Program-made: the position numbers and the translations under genes
Source of the DNA: Tilletiopsis washingtonensis
Lineage: Eukaryota > Basidiomycota > Exobasidiomycetes > Entylomatales
DNA: 64,000 nucleotides
Assembly: GCF_003144115.1 (NCBI RefSeq)
Contig: NW_020312008.1
Span: forward strand, 1-64,000
Direction of reading: 5' to 3'
The notes under the pieces: model-generated
Told to the model about the DNA's origin: nothing
What the model saw: the letters and a program-made list of their open reading frames with translations, nothing else
Database searches by the model: none
In this document: positions 32,353-43,171 of the stretch, one piece after another
Layout: every line of letters begins with the position of its first letter
Position numbering within the stretch: the stretch's first letter is position 1

Positions 32353-33086
32353 CGCTTGAGGAGGGAGAGGGCGCGGAGATGGTGGCGGTCGGGATCGCAA
32401 ATCGCCGGCCGCGCTCGACGAGGGCCACACGACCCGATGCTGAGGCCCGCGGCGGTGCTGGTGGACGGAGGGAGAGCGGAGCAGCCGGTGGGCGCCGTTG
32501 CCGAGGACGCCGCAGGTGACGACGAGCGGGAGTCGCCTGCTGTGCCGCAGCCGCCTGCGAGTGACGCAGCCGTTGAGCGGTGTGCGGCGAGATCCAAGCG
32601 CCAGGTAGCGCGCCAGAACGCCGCAGCGCTGCAGCAGCGCACTCTTACTGCTCAGGGGCGGGCGAGCTGGCGCACCGGGCGTGTCGGGCGCCGCCTCGCC
32701 GCTCGCCGCCGCTCCGGTTCGCTGCCGCACGCCAAGTCACTCGCCGCCAAGCCTGCTGCTCCATCTCAGGCATCTTCCGGCGCTGCAGCAGCGGCTTTGT
32801 CTGGTCCGGCTCAGGCGACTTTGCCCAACGGCCCAGTGGCGGTCCGGGCCGTTGGTGTTGTGTTCCCACGCCTGGGCGCGAATACAGGTTGCCGCCGGCT
32901 ATTCTTGTATTGCCGCACCTAGCAAACTTGTAGTCGGCCTCTCTACGCGACACGCTGACTCCCTTCTCGCCCTCGCGACGCGGCTTGCCTCCGCACCTCC
33001 ACCACCTGGCGCTTCTCGCACCCGCCGCCCGCCTCGCACTGCCTCTGCGCCTCGCAGCGGCTGCGGCGTGAGCGGCGCATCGCACC
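32353..33086. promoter_or_regulatory. Divergent promoter region, 734 bp
   Basis: Between the secreted DPBB gene (-) and the nuclease gene (+). It contains one GTTCCCACGC element (32862-32871), shared with other promoters in the window, and a C/T-rich tract before ATG 33087. No gene was recognised in it. Confidence 0.45.
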
Positions 33087-36059
33087 ATGGCGCCGTCGAC
33101 GTCCGGCTTCCTGGCCGAGTATCCGCTCATCCGCGTCGACCGCTTCACCGCCGCGCCCGTGCCGCTGCCCGCCTCGCTGCCCGCCTCGGCGCGCGCCGAC
33201 CTGCCGCTCGGCGCCACGCACTTCGCCGCGCCCGCCTTCTTCCTCCTCACGCACATGCACTCCGACCACCTCTGCGGGCTGGAGCAGCGCGGGCACGATG
33301 CGGCGCCCATCTACTGCTCGCCCAGCGCGCGCGCCCAGCTGCTGCGCTACGAGCGCGTGCGCACGCGTGCCGAGCACATCGCCGGCGCCGGCGACGTCGT
33401 GCGCCCGTACCGCAGCCTCTGCGAGACGGCACAGCAGGCGCGCGTGCGCGGTGAGCGCGCCGGCGGCTCGGGGCGCGGCCGCGACCTGCTCGTGGCGCTG
33501 CCGCTGCACACGCCGACGCTCGTGCCGTACGCAGGGCGCATGCAGGTGCGCCTCACGCTCCTCGACTCGAACCACATGCCCGGCGGCGTCATCTTCCTCG
33601 TCGAGGGCGAGCGCGGCGCTGTGATCCACACGGGCGACCTGCGCGCCGAGCCGTGGTACGTCGAGGCGCTGGTGCGCGAGCCGCTGCTGCGCCCCTACAT
33701 TGCCGCCCAGCGCGTCTCGGCCTCGCCGGCGCCGTCTGCCTCGACGCCGCGCACGCCGACGCCGCAAGCTGCCGTGTGGAAGCGCGAGAGCAACGCCGCT
33801 TCCTTGGAGTCGACGCAGGGCGATGGCATGCTGGAGTTCCACGCCGCGTACGGCCCGCTGCGCAATATCTACATCGACGACGAGGCATTCAGCTGCGCCT
33901 TCTCGCCCGTCACAAAGGCGGACGCGACGCGCGACATGCTCTCCATCATGCGCCGCTTCCCGGCCTGCACGCGCTTCTTTCTCGATGCCTGGTGCTGGGG
34001 CTACGAGGAGCTCATCCATGCCATCCGCCGCGAGTTCAAGAGCAAGGTGCACGTCGACCGCTACAAGCACGGCGTGTACGAGGCGAGCAGCGACGCCGAC
34101 GCGCACCTGCCGGACATTGTCACGCAGGAAGCGCACGAGGCCGTGCGCTTTCATGCCTGCGAGAAGACGGCACGCTGTGCGCTCATCGACACCTTTGCGG
34201 AGCCTTCGCTCTCGGACTCGCCGCGCCCGCTCATTGTCGAGATCAAGCTGGGCGACGGGCGCATCAGCACAGCGCGCGGCTGGGCCCGGGCACGCGCCGA
34301 CATCGAGATGAGCCTCGCCGGCGCTGCAGCCGGCAAGCGGGCCTGGCCGCGCTATTTTGGCGTGCCGTACGAGCGGCACAGCCCGCTGCCAGAGATCCGC
34401 TCCTTTGTCGCTGCCTTTCGGCCGCTGCGCGTCACGCCCAACACCGGCACGCTGCAGCATTGGTTCCTCATGGCCAAGACGTTTGGCGCAGTGCTGGCGC
34501 CAGGAGGCGCCGAGGCTACAGCAGAGGACGCGCGTGGTGCCCTCGGCGAGGCGCTCTGGCGTGTCTATTCGCAGGCCTGGGCTGCCGCGACGTGCAAGGG
34601 CAGCGTCGCAGCTCTGCCCGGCGTAGTGCCGGTGGAGCAGGAGGAAGCCGTCGCCGAAGAGCTGCAGCGCTTCCACGGACGTGCCCGCCGCCTCTTTCTC
34701 GCCGAGCGCCAGCTGCCGGCCGATGCAGACGCGGCGTACGAGCGCGAGAAGGACCGCATGCGCCACCGTTCCGACGACGTCAGCCAGCCAGAGTCACTGC
34801 TGGTGGTGGGCGACGATGCAGACGGCTACGAGGCGGATGCGAGCGGCATCGTCGCGAGCGGCATGCCCAGCGCGACGGACATGACCACTGTCGCGGACAG
34901 ATCGATGGCGCCGCCGCTCGCCTTCGTCAGACCGCCGCCGCCGCCTCCGCGCCTGCCAGCACTCGCCCCTTCTGGCCTCGACGAGATCCTCGCTTCGCGC
35001 TACCTGCACTACGCCGACATGTGCCTTGGCTGGCGGATCCAGAAGAGCCCAGCGTGGACGCAGGCGCGCGCGTGGCGCGCGGTGCGCAAGAAAAAGCCGG
35101 AGCTGGCCCGCGAGGTCGAGGAGGCGGTGCACGCCGAGCATGGCACTGTGCCGCTGCCTTGGAGCAAAGCGGACAAGGTGCGGCGGCTCGAGCCGCCATC
35201 TGAGCCTCAGCCCACTGTCACCTGGCTGCCGCCGCAGCGTCTCCCGGTCGCTTCGAGGGACGTGATCGTCGTCTCGACGCTTGGCGACGGTGTCGGCCTG
35301 TATCGCCCGCGCCGCCTCATCGAGCCGGCCGAGGCGCCTCGGCAGCCGCTCGTCGAGCTGCCTCCTACGCCGCCGAACGAGCAAGCCTGTCCCGAGCCAG
35401 AACCGAGCGCAGCCACGAGTCTTGTCGCATCCGTCAGCACACGCCAGGCATCGGCCAAGCGCGCCGCACCAGCCAACGATGGCGAGGCCGTCAAGCGGCC
35501 CCGGCGCAGCGCTTCTGCGAGCGAAGCGTCCCTGTCTCGGTTGAGGACCGAGCCCGTCACGTACAAGAAGCTACTGTCTCTTCTCTCCGCCGGCAAGCCC
35601 GTTCCGGGTGTCAGCACTGCTGCGCTCGCTGAGCAGCTCCGCGCCGACCTGCTCGCCCTGCAAGAGGCCCTCGCTTGCCCGCCGGCACGCCAAGACATGC
35701 TCGACAGTCTCATGTCGCGCGCTGGCGAGGCCAGCCAGGTACTCGGCCTCGCAGCGCGCTCGGCACAGGTGCGGGCGACTCTCGCGCTCGAGATCTTTCC
35801 CTTCCAGACCGCCCTCGCTGCAGTCCTTGCTGCATACCCGGGCGGCACGTCAGCAGCGGAGCGAAAGCTCAAGCATCTAGCATGGGCGCTCCGCGGCATC
35901 GAGGCCATGCCGCCCAGCCGCATCGTGCGCGTATCTACTGCGCCGCTGCTCGGCACGGCGCACAGCAGACGCAGCGTGCACTTTGCGACGCACTCGTCTT
36001 CGTCGGCAGCGCCACACACCGGACTGACGTCTGCCGTGTCGAGCTTCACACCTCTGTAG
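33087..36059 (+). CDS. Artemis/SNM1-type metallo-beta-lactamase beta-CASP nuclease
   Basis: Single exon, 990 aa. The N-terminal MBL fold has the zinc motif HMHSDHLCGL, then DSNHMPGGVIFLVEG and VIHTGDLRAEP, which are SNM1/Artemis signatures. The beta-CASP/DRMBL part includes YIDDEAFSCAF, FFLDAWCWGYEEL and ERHSPLPEIRSFVAAFRPLRVTPN. These nucleases act in interstrand cross-link repair and DNA end processing in the nucleus. The C-terminal 500 residues are poorly conserved, Ser/Pro-rich and basic in places (KRAAPANDGEAVKRPRR). The spacing and the R-x-T-P-N-T ending of the DRMBL region look closer to Artemis (DCLRE1C) than to yeast Pso2, but this is a judgement by eye. No ubiquitin-type zinc finger is seen at the N-terminus. 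Confidence 0.88.
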   Translation: MAPSTSGFLAEYPLIRVDRFTAAPVPLPASLPASARADLPLGATHFAAPAFFLLTHMHSDHLCGLEQRGHDAAPIYCSPSARAQLLRYERVRTRAEHIAGAGDVVRPYRSLCETAQQARVRGERAGGSGRGRDLLVALPLHTPTLVPYAGRMQVRLTLLDSNHMPGGVIFLVEGERGAVIHTGDLRAEPWYVEALVREPLLRPYIAAQRVSASPAPSASTPRTPTPQAAVWKRESNAASLESTQGDGMLEFHAAYGPLRNIYIDDEAFSCAFSPVTKADATRDMLSIMRRFPACTRFFLDAWCWGYEELIHAIRREFKSKVHVDRYKHGVYEASSDADAHLPDIVTQEAHEAVRFHACEKTARCALIDTFAEPSLSDSPRPLIVEIKLGDGRISTARGWARARADIEMSLAGAAAGKRAWPRYFGVPYERHSPLPEIRSFVAAFRPLRVTPNTGTLQHWFLMAKTFGAVLAPGGAEATAEDARGALGEALWRVYSQAWAAATCKGSVAALPGVVPVEQEEAVAEELQRFHGRARRLFLAERQLPADADAAYEREKDRMRHRSDDVSQPESLLVVGDDADGYEADASGIVASGMPSATDMTTVADRSMAPPLAFVRPPPPPPRLPALAPSGLDEILASRYLHYADMCLGWRIQKSPAWTQARAWRAVRKKKPELAREVEEAVHAEHGTVPLPWSKADKVRRLEPPSEPQPTVTWLPPQRLPVASRDVIVVSTLGDGVGLYRPRRLIEPAEAPRQPLVELPPTPPNEQACPEPEPSAATSLVASVSTRQASAKRAAPANDGEAVKRPRRSASASEASLSRLRTEPVTYKKLLSLLSAGKPVPGVSTAALAEQLRADLLALQEALACPPARQDMLDSLMSRAGEASQVLGLAARSAQVRATLALEIFPFQTALAAVLAAYPGGTSAAERKLKHLAWALRGIEAMPPSRIVRVSTAPLLGTAHSRRSVHFATHSSSSAAPHTGLTSAVSSFTPL

Positions 36060-36121
36060 CATAGCCAACCTCATCGCGATACCCAGCTCGGACCAAGTAG
36101 CTATCATTATCATGCGCACGC

Positions 36122-37845
36122 TCAGCCTGAGCTGGACACGCGGTCCCACCAGCCTGCGCCCGGCGCCCGCAGCCACCAGCCCGTTCCGTCCTCGATGTGC
36201 CCGAGCGTCTTTTGAGCCTGCACGAGCTCCGTCTGTATGGCACGCTTCTGGCCCGGCGTGGCAGCATACGCCAGTGCGAGCTCAAGGTCTATCGGAGCAA
36301 GCGTCAGCGGACTCGACGCAGGCACCGGACGCTGTCGCCAGCGCACCTTGCACCGCATTGGCGGCGAGCGGGAGAATGGCACTGCGCTTCGGCTCGCCGA
36401 AGAGCGGGCACTTCCACTTGAACGCGGCGAGGTGGTGGCCTGCGTCGGCGCGGCGCCGATGGCATCGGAACTTGACCTGCCGCGTCCACTCGTCCTCCGG
36501 CACGGCGGCAGGCGTCGCAGTCGCCTGGCTGGAGGTGCCCGTTGCCGGTCCGCTGGCTGCGCCCGCTGCGACGCGTGCGCGGTGGGCCGCGAGCGAGAGC
36601 GGCGCCGGCACGGCGGAGAGATCGCGCAGCGCCGTGAGCGCGCGGTCGACGCTCACGATGGCCTGCCGGAAGTGCTGCTCGTACGCAATGGCGCTGACAG
36701 ATGGTCAGCCGCTGGCGACGGAAGTACGCTCGGCGCTCCGGCTCACCCTTCCTTGTCCATGGCGCCAAAGTACTTGGTCAGAGCGGCGTTGCTTGCCGCG
36801 CCTGCCTCGATGCCGTCGAGGTCCGGCAAGGCTGCGGTGTTCCACGCATGCGCCGCAGACATGTGCGCCGTGACCTGCTCCTTGTTGTCGACGCGCGAGC
36901 CGGGAAAGGCGACGGCGGCGGCGTGCCATGCGCGAGCCATCCCGGTGCGGCCAGCGCAGCGCTTCCCGATCTCTTTGGCCAGGCGGCTGGCCCGCAGGCT
37001 GGCGGCGGCCTGCATGCGCCGGCTGAGCCGGATGCCGTGCGTGAGGAGCGCCTCGGCGTGCTCGAGCGACGGCGCCTTGGGCTCGAGCGGCTGCGGGCCG
37101 GCGTGCACATCGAGTGGGAACGGCTCGAGCGACTGCAGAGCCGACGCGAGGAACTCCGCCGTCAGAGGCTCGCTGAGCGCCTCGATGGCGCGGCGCAGCG
37201 CGGGCACGGCGAGCAGCGGCAGCGCGGCAGCGGCTGCAGCGGTGGTCAGCGCTGTTGCAAGTGGTCGCTCGAGGCTCACTCACCAAAGTCCTTCTCCAGG
37301 GCGTTGAGACTTGCCTGCACGCGCGACGTCATCTTGTGCTTGGCCTTGGTGCCGTCGACCCACGCCGGGTCGTCGACGAGGCTGCCGTTCTTGCGCTGCG
37401 CGGCGATGTAGTCCCAGAGCGCGTCGTAGGTCAGCTGCGGCAGCTCCTTGGGCGCGTCGAGGCGCGGCGAGGAGGAGCTCGGCCCAGCCTCGTGTGCCGG
37501 CTGCGCAGGCGGAACCTCCTTGCGCTGCACGGCGAGGGCGGCGGCGCCGGCGGCCATCGAGACGACGTACGGCACGCACTCGGCGAGCTGCTGGCGCAGC
37601 TTGTCGGCGTCGGGCAGCGCCTCGCGCAGGTCCTCGGGCGTCCAGCCGAGGCTGATGTGCAGGATGAGTGCCGCGCTGCCGATGAGTGCCTCGCGCAGGT
37701 GGAGCAGCTCGTTGCGTAGCAGGACCGGCAGCTGGGCGGCGAAGTGCTTGCGGAAGGCCTCGCTGGTGCCTTGAGGCGAAGCGCCCGCGGGCTCGGAGGC
37801 GCCTTGGCCCCGGGAGGGCGCGGCTGACGTGGTGCTGCTGGGCAT
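36122..37845 (-). CDS. Unrecognised protein, four exons
   Basis: Not recognised. Exons on the minus strand: 37845-37284, 37233-36747, 36693-36347, 36288-36122 (520 aa). The first two introns (50 and 53 bp) are canonical, with junction reading KEGAIAYEQHFRQ at the second. The third (58 bp, donor GTGCGC) is the best of two choices. The protein is mostly alpha-helical and Ala/Leu-rich, with conserved-looking stretches EAFRKHFAAQLPVLLRNELL, AWVDGTKAKHKMTSRVQASL and DLELALAYAATPGQKRAI, and ends GWWDRVSSSG. There is no signal peptide or membrane segment. An in-frame upstream ATG at 38037 would add about 64 residues and is less likely. Codon use and frame continuity support a real gene. Confidence 0.7.
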
Positions 37846-38067
37846 GGCGGACTGGGTGGTGGTGGTCGGGAGCGAAGAGCACACGGCAGCGGAGCACGCG
37901 GCAACGCTCGCTTGATGAGGCGCCGATGCGCTCGGGCATGCGTTGCCCAGGGGTTGTGCCGCGAGGACAAGGGGAGCCGCGCGCCGCCGTGCGCAGGACA
38001 AAGGAGGGGAGTGGCTGACGTCTGCTCTTTGGTTCATATTCAGTCCCGGGACAGCGCTGAAACTTGA

Positions 38068-38153
38068 GGGCCCGTAGCGCAGTGGCTAGCGCGTCAGTTT
38101 TCGGTTTTATCAGTCGACGCTGAAGATCATCGGTTCGATCCCGGTCGGGCTCT
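38068..38153 (+). tRNA. tRNA-Arg(UCG) with a 13-nt intron
   Basis: Cloverleaf read by hand. Acceptor stem GGGCCCG pairs with CGGGCTC; D arm is GCGC/GCGC with A14, G18G19 and A21; anticodon stem TCAGT pairs with GCTGA. The loop reads TTTCGG, then an intron at 38105-38117 after position 37, then C38. Variable loop AGATC; T arm ATCGG/CCGGT with loop TTCGATC. The anticodon TCG reads CGA. A run of T (about 38157-38161) downstream fits RNA polymerase III termination. Confidence 0.92.
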
Positions 38154-38288
38154 ATCTTTTTGCCTCTGACGATCCCCTGGTGGCGGCGGACGCCTGTGCC
38201 TGCTTGCCGAGCTCGACCTGGCTCATGGCCCTCACACAAGACCCCTCTCTATATAAATACATTGCGTGTCCGTGGCGCGCCGCCGCGC

Positions 38289-40366
38289 TCAGCTAAACAG
38301 GCGCATGAGCGGCTCGCCGTGCGCAAAGTCGGTGACGTACACCATGCTGTCCTCGCCGGCGCTGAGCAGGCGCTGCGCGTCGATCTGGACGTCAAAGACG
38401 CGCCCTTCGCTCTCGCACAGGCGCATGAACGGCTCGAGCTCCGGCGGCGGGTCGGCGTCGCCGACGAGGAGCTGCGGCGCGACGCTCCAGCACACGATGC
38501 GCCGGTCGTAGCCCGCCGAGACGCCGACGCGGCGGCGTGCCTCCCAGACGACGGCGCGCACGAGCTGCGCATGCTCGCGCGAGATGCCACAGCAGCGGCC
38601 CGACGCCGCGTCCCAGACGCGCACCGTGTTGTCGTTGCTGCCGCTGACGACGACGCCGCCGCCAAAGTCGAGACAGGCGACGCCGCGCTCGTGCCCGACA
38701 AAGGTGCGCAGGCACTCGCCGCGCGCCAGGTCCCACAGCTGCATGCTGCCGTCGCCCGACGCCGACATGACGATGCTGCGCCCCGCCGCGTCGCGGCTCA
38801 GCAGGCCGACGTTGACGGGCCCGGCGTGGTTGCGGTACACGCGCACGAGCTGCAGCGTGGCGCGCTCGTACACGCGGATCGTCGTGTCGCGCGAACACGT
38901 CAGGATCCAGCGCTCGTCGAGGCACACGTTGAGCACGGCGCCACTGTGTCCGCGCAGGTGCGCCAGCTGCCGCGGCTGCCAGTCGGCGCCGTCGTCGTCG
39001 CGCGCGCGCGAGGCGCACACGCGAAAGTCCCACACCAGTGCCGTCATGTCGGAGCTGCCGCTGACGAGCAGCTCGTCGTCGTACGCCAAGCAGACCGCGC
39101 TGGCCGTGTGGCCGACAAGCGTGTAGATGCAGGCGCCCGTCTGCCCGTCCCACACGCGGATTGTGCGGTCGCGCGAGCACGAGACGATGCGCCCGCGCGT
39201 ACCGAGGCCGCGCAGCACGTCGTCTGCGTGGCCAGGCGAGGCCGGCGCTGCGAATGGCTGCCGCCGTGCGAATCCTGGTCCTTGGTAGCGCTCGCCGCGC
39301 AGGCGTGCGCGGTGTGCACTGCGCTCCTCGGCCTCGTCCTGCGTCTCGAAGCCGTCGGCACGGCAGAAGCCGCGTGGCCGACTGGCGCGCAATGCGGCGA
39401 GCACGTTGGCGCGTGGCGTCCAGAGGCCAAGGTCGGAGCGCACCGAATAGACGTAGTCGGTGTGGCCGCGCAGGTGCCGCGTGACGGGCTGCAGCGCCGG
39501 CAGCGCGATGGCCTCGCCCTGTGTGCTGGTATGCACCACGCGGCCTGGCTGCGGCGAGCTGAACGCCAGCGAGTGTGCGAGCGCCGTAGCACTCAGCGCA
39601 GCGCCTGAGGGTGTCATGGGCGTCGGCGGCGAGGAGAGCTGCGAGCGTGAAGGCCCTGCGGCGCCGGGCAGCAGGTTCCAGCGGCGTGCGAGGGCGTGGC
39701 GGGCGCGGTAGAGGTCGTGCCAGTGCAGCGCTCGCCGCGACGGCCCGGCGTGGTCGTCGAGGCCGGCCGAGGCACCGAGCTGCGACGCCAGCGCATCGAT
39801 GTCGCCCGCATCGTCCGCGATGCGGGCCCACACGGCCTCGGCGTCGGGACGCAGCGCCCAGCCGGCGTCGGCACGACGTGCGAAGAGGGCACGCCAGACG
39901 GAGCCGGCCATGGCGCGTGCATGCCAGGCGTGCGAGACGAGCAGGCAGGCCTGAATGTCGGCATGGCTGAGCTGTGCGAGGATGAGGAGCGCCAGCTCGG
40001 GCGGCAGCTGTGCGACGAGGTCTGCGGCGCATGCATCAGACACCGAAGTCGACAGCTGCAGTTCCTGAGCACGCCTGCCACGGGCGGCAGCACCAGTGGC
40101 GGCGTTTGTCGTCACGACACTGCTCACGATATCTCGACGCCCATCTGTCCCCCGGCGTGTCTCCATTTCGGCGAGCACTCACCGACTGTGCGTCTTGAGG
40201 GTCCCGCATCACCGTTCGGCGCCGTGTGCGCCACAATGGGCGCGGCACGGCGAGCGAGAGCCTCATGCCAGCTGCGCCGTGCCTCGCGCTGCGGCACCTC
40301 GTCGCCATTGGCATCGGCTCGCATCTCCGTCGCCGCACCGCTCGAGCCGCCGGCGGCTGCGGCCAT
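38289..40366 (-). CDS. F-box and WD40-repeat protein (SCF substrate receptor type)
   Basis: Likely an SCF ubiquitin-ligase receptor that binds substrates through its beta-propeller. Preferred model: exon 1 at 40366-40183, intron 40022-40182 and exon 2 at 40021-38289 (638 aa). The junction then reads SRRTVDLVAQLPPELALLILAQL, straight into the F-box (LPPELALLILAQLSHADIQACLLVSHAWHARA). About seven WD40 repeats follow, for example LRGHTDYVYSV, IVSCSRDRTIRVWD, LLVSGSSDMTALVWD and VVVSGSNDNTVRVWD. A single-exon alternative starts at ATG 40166. The family is that of Cdc4, Met30 and beta-TrCP, but I cannot say which orthologue. It ends just 3' of the tRNA on the opposite strand. Confidence 0.88.
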
Positions 40367-40883
40367 GGGAGCGCACGCTGCGCTCGGTCGCGCTCAGCTG
40401 CGCTCAAGGGCTGCAAGCGGAGGGTGCGGCGCAAGAGGCAGAGGAGGACTGCGATGACAAGCGAGCGATGTGAATGCGAAGCAGGCGAGACGCTCGCTGC
40501 TAGGAGCGGCGTGGGTGTGAGGGTGCGAGGGAGGTGGGAGAAGGACGGGAAGCACCGCATGCGCAGACAGGAGCGAGCTCAAGGGTCCGCTGCGCGCGTC
40601 CAGGCACCGCAACGCACGGCCCGACGGCCGCCGCGGCGGCCGCGGCTAAACCCATGCCGCGCGGCGGCCGCCGAGAGCGAGAGAGCGAGACGCGCCTCCT
40701 CCGGCGAGATCCATGCTCGCCATCCCGCACTGTCTCTCCTACCGAGCCATTCAGCACCGTCGTTGGATTGCTCACTCGGCGCATGATGCTCTCGTTGTGC
40801 TGGCATGCACCGCTGTCCGCTGTGCGGGCCAGATGCAGTCAAGAGATGCCATTTCAGCACCACTGCGCCTCAGTCTCGCACGC
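40367..40883. other. Intergenic 517 bp
   Basis: Between two minus-strand genes. It holds the promoter of the F-box gene and the 3' flank of the transcription-factor gene. A C/G-rich palindromic-looking segment lies near 40620-40680. No gene was recognised. Confidence 0.5.
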
Positions 40884-42624
40884 TCAGAAGAACGTCAGCG
40901 CGCCAACGAGCTCGTCGTAGCTCGAGTGCTCCTCGTCGTCGGGAGCCGGCTCGGCGGCCGGGAGCATACCGGCGGCCTGCAACGCCCGCAGGCAGTGCTC
41001 CACCAGCTCAATGTCGGCGCTCGGCGGCGCAGCGGCACCGGCGTGCGGTGCGCCGTGCAGCAGGACGTGCAGCTGCAGCGAGCGAAAGAGGCGCACCGCC
41101 GTCGCCACATTCTGCAACAGGAACCAGAGACAGCGCCACAGGCCCGGCTGCTGTGCGATGAGGTACTCGACGCCCATCGAGCTGGGCGGTAGCGCGGCGC
41201 TGGTGTGCACGCCGTAGTGCGTCAGCAGCCGGGCGAGGAGCTGCACAAAGACGCGGATCACCTGGGCACAGCCGTCGAGTGCCGCACTGGTGTCGTCTGC
41301 GAGGCGACTCGTCGTCTGACCGTGCACAATGGCGAGCATGGCGAGAAGCACAGAGAGCGACGCATGGCGCAGCGCCGCCTCGACCGCATCGCCGCCCGAC
41401 GCAGCGCGCCCCTCGAGCACACCGTCGGCCAGCTTGTGGATCGCTTCGAGCTGCTGAGCCAGGGCGGCCTCACTGATGCTGTCCGCCGCCGGATCACCCT
41501 CCTCTGCAGCATGCGTGCGGTGCCGCTGTGCGTGGAGAATGAAGCGCGCCATGCGGAACTTGAGCGCCATGTACGTATCCAGCACCTCGCCACCGCCACC
41601 GCTGCTGCTGCCCTCGAGCGGCGAGGCGCGGCCATTGAGCAGCGGCTGTAGCACCGGGGCATCGCGCAGTGCCGTGAACGCCTTGGTCGTGCCGACGGTG
41701 CCCCAGTCGAGGCAGCAGACGGTGATGAAGAGGTTGAGGCGGTCGCGCGCCTGCGCTGCGCCGTACAGCCGCGCCGAAGGCTCGCGCTGCAGGCCCAGCC
41801 GGTACGTCAGCTGCACGACGTCGACAAGACACATGCTCAGCGCCTCGTGGGCGCCGCCCGTAGCGCGCAGCAGCACGCAGAGCAGCAGCGCGAAGCGCAG
41901 CGCCGGCAGGTCGGTGCGCGAGTGCATCGCCGCGCCGCGATACAGCGCCACGCCAGCGCTGCGCAGCGCCTCGATGCCCGGTGCCGGCGTCGAGAAGTCG
42001 CGCTGCGGGCTGTGCGGCCGGAAGCCCTCACACAGCGCCATGGCGTACACGCACAGCAGCGTGCCGAGCGCGATGCCCTGTGCGCCGGTGCTGCCGTAAC
42101 ATGTGCCGGGGCGCCCGCGTGCGGCATGCGTAGCCAGCTTCTGCCGGCTCTCGACTGGCTCGAGCGCGTAGAAGCCGACGTTGATGTGATCGAGGTAGAA
42201 GGCGAGGGCGTGGCGCATCACCTCGTCGTCAGGCAGCAGCGCGCGGTGCAGATCGGGCGAGTCTTGCGGCGGCGCCGGTTGCTGCTGCTGGGTGCTGCGA
42301 CGCAGCGAGGCAACATCGGCCGTCAGCGCATCGACGCGGCGGAGCAACTCAGCCTCCTGGCTAGGCGCAGCAGGCAGCGTGCTCGGACCAGCCGCGAGCA
42401 AGCGCTGCGCTGGCGGACGAGCGCCGCTGAAGATGCACGTCACGCCGTGCGTCTCGCAGAAGGAGCACTGCGGGACGCGGCCTCAGCATGTGCGGGAGTG
42501 TGCCACGCGAGCGTGCCGGCCGAGCACGCACGGGCTGCACACGGTCGCAGCGGACCTTCTTCGTGCGGCAGTACTCGCAGTTGATGAGGCGGCTCGACGG
42601 ACCCGCGGGCCGGCGGCGCACCAT
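40884..42624 (-). CDS. Zn(II)2Cys6 fungal transcription factor
   Basis: Exons on the minus strand: 42624-42532 and 42467-40884 (558 aa). Splicing the 64-bp intron completes the binuclear zinc cluster. Exon 1 gives CEYCRTKKVRCDRVQP and exon 2 gives CSFCETHGVTCIF, so six cysteines are in the right spacing. A short coiled-coil (EAELLRRVDALTADVASL) follows. The long middle homology region includes LDHINVGFYALEP, LRFALLLCVLLRATG and DVVQLTYRLGLQREPSARLY. A further in-frame ATG at 42777 is possible. It is divergent from the secreted M28-like gene, and paired CGG-N4-CCG sites sit between them, suggesting regulation of that gene or itself. The target pathway is unknown. Confidence 0.9.
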
Positions 42625-43171
42625 CGTCGCGGCGAGTGCAGCTTTGCGTCCGAGCGGCTTCTGTTGCGCATTGCCGCGCGGCGCCGAGCAAGGGCCGTGG
42701 TGGTGGGACGGCTGCAGCGGACGTGGGCTCAACGCGCCGTGCCGCTGCGGCCGGCTCTCACTCGCACACCGGAGCATGCAAGGACATGCCGTTGCCCCTA
42801 CAGCCGCAGCATCGCCTATCCGGAATCCGGATTACGATGCTTATTCGGGCCCCAGATGAGCGCACTCCGCACTGTGCGCCCCACATGAGATGCGGAGCCT
42901 GCTGCAGCGGTCACTAGCGTGGTACCGACCGGAGCTCCGGGCGCCGCACCCGGAGCTCCGGCCGGCTCTCCGGGCTGTGCACGCCTCCTGGGCAAAGCGG
43001 CTGCCATGGAAGCTCAGCACGGCTGCTCGTCTGGCTCAAACGACGAGGCGGGGCAAGCTGCGCGACTCACGTTTCCAGCGGCTGAGTGCGCCGGCCGGCC
43101 TTGCGGAGGAAAGCCTCATAAGCGGCGCTGTCTCCAGCAGTAGCCGCCGCCGTGCAACCTCTACCCGCACC
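42625..43171. promoter_or_regulatory. Divergent promoter between Zn2Cys6 factor and M28-like gene
   Basis: 547 bp shared by two genes facing away from each other. Contains CCGGAATCCGG near 42820 and two copies of CCGGAGCTCCGG (42928-42939, 42949-42960). The triplets are of the type recognised by Zn2Cys6 dimers. Confidence 0.5.
42928..42960. promoter_or_regulatory. Two CCGGAGCTCCGG palindromes (CGG-N4-CCG)
   Basis: Two identical 12-bp perfect palindromes, starts 21 bp apart (about two helical turns), about 210-240 bp upstream of the M28-like start. Each contains an inverted CGG pair spaced by four bases. Operator function is inferred. Confidence 0.45.
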
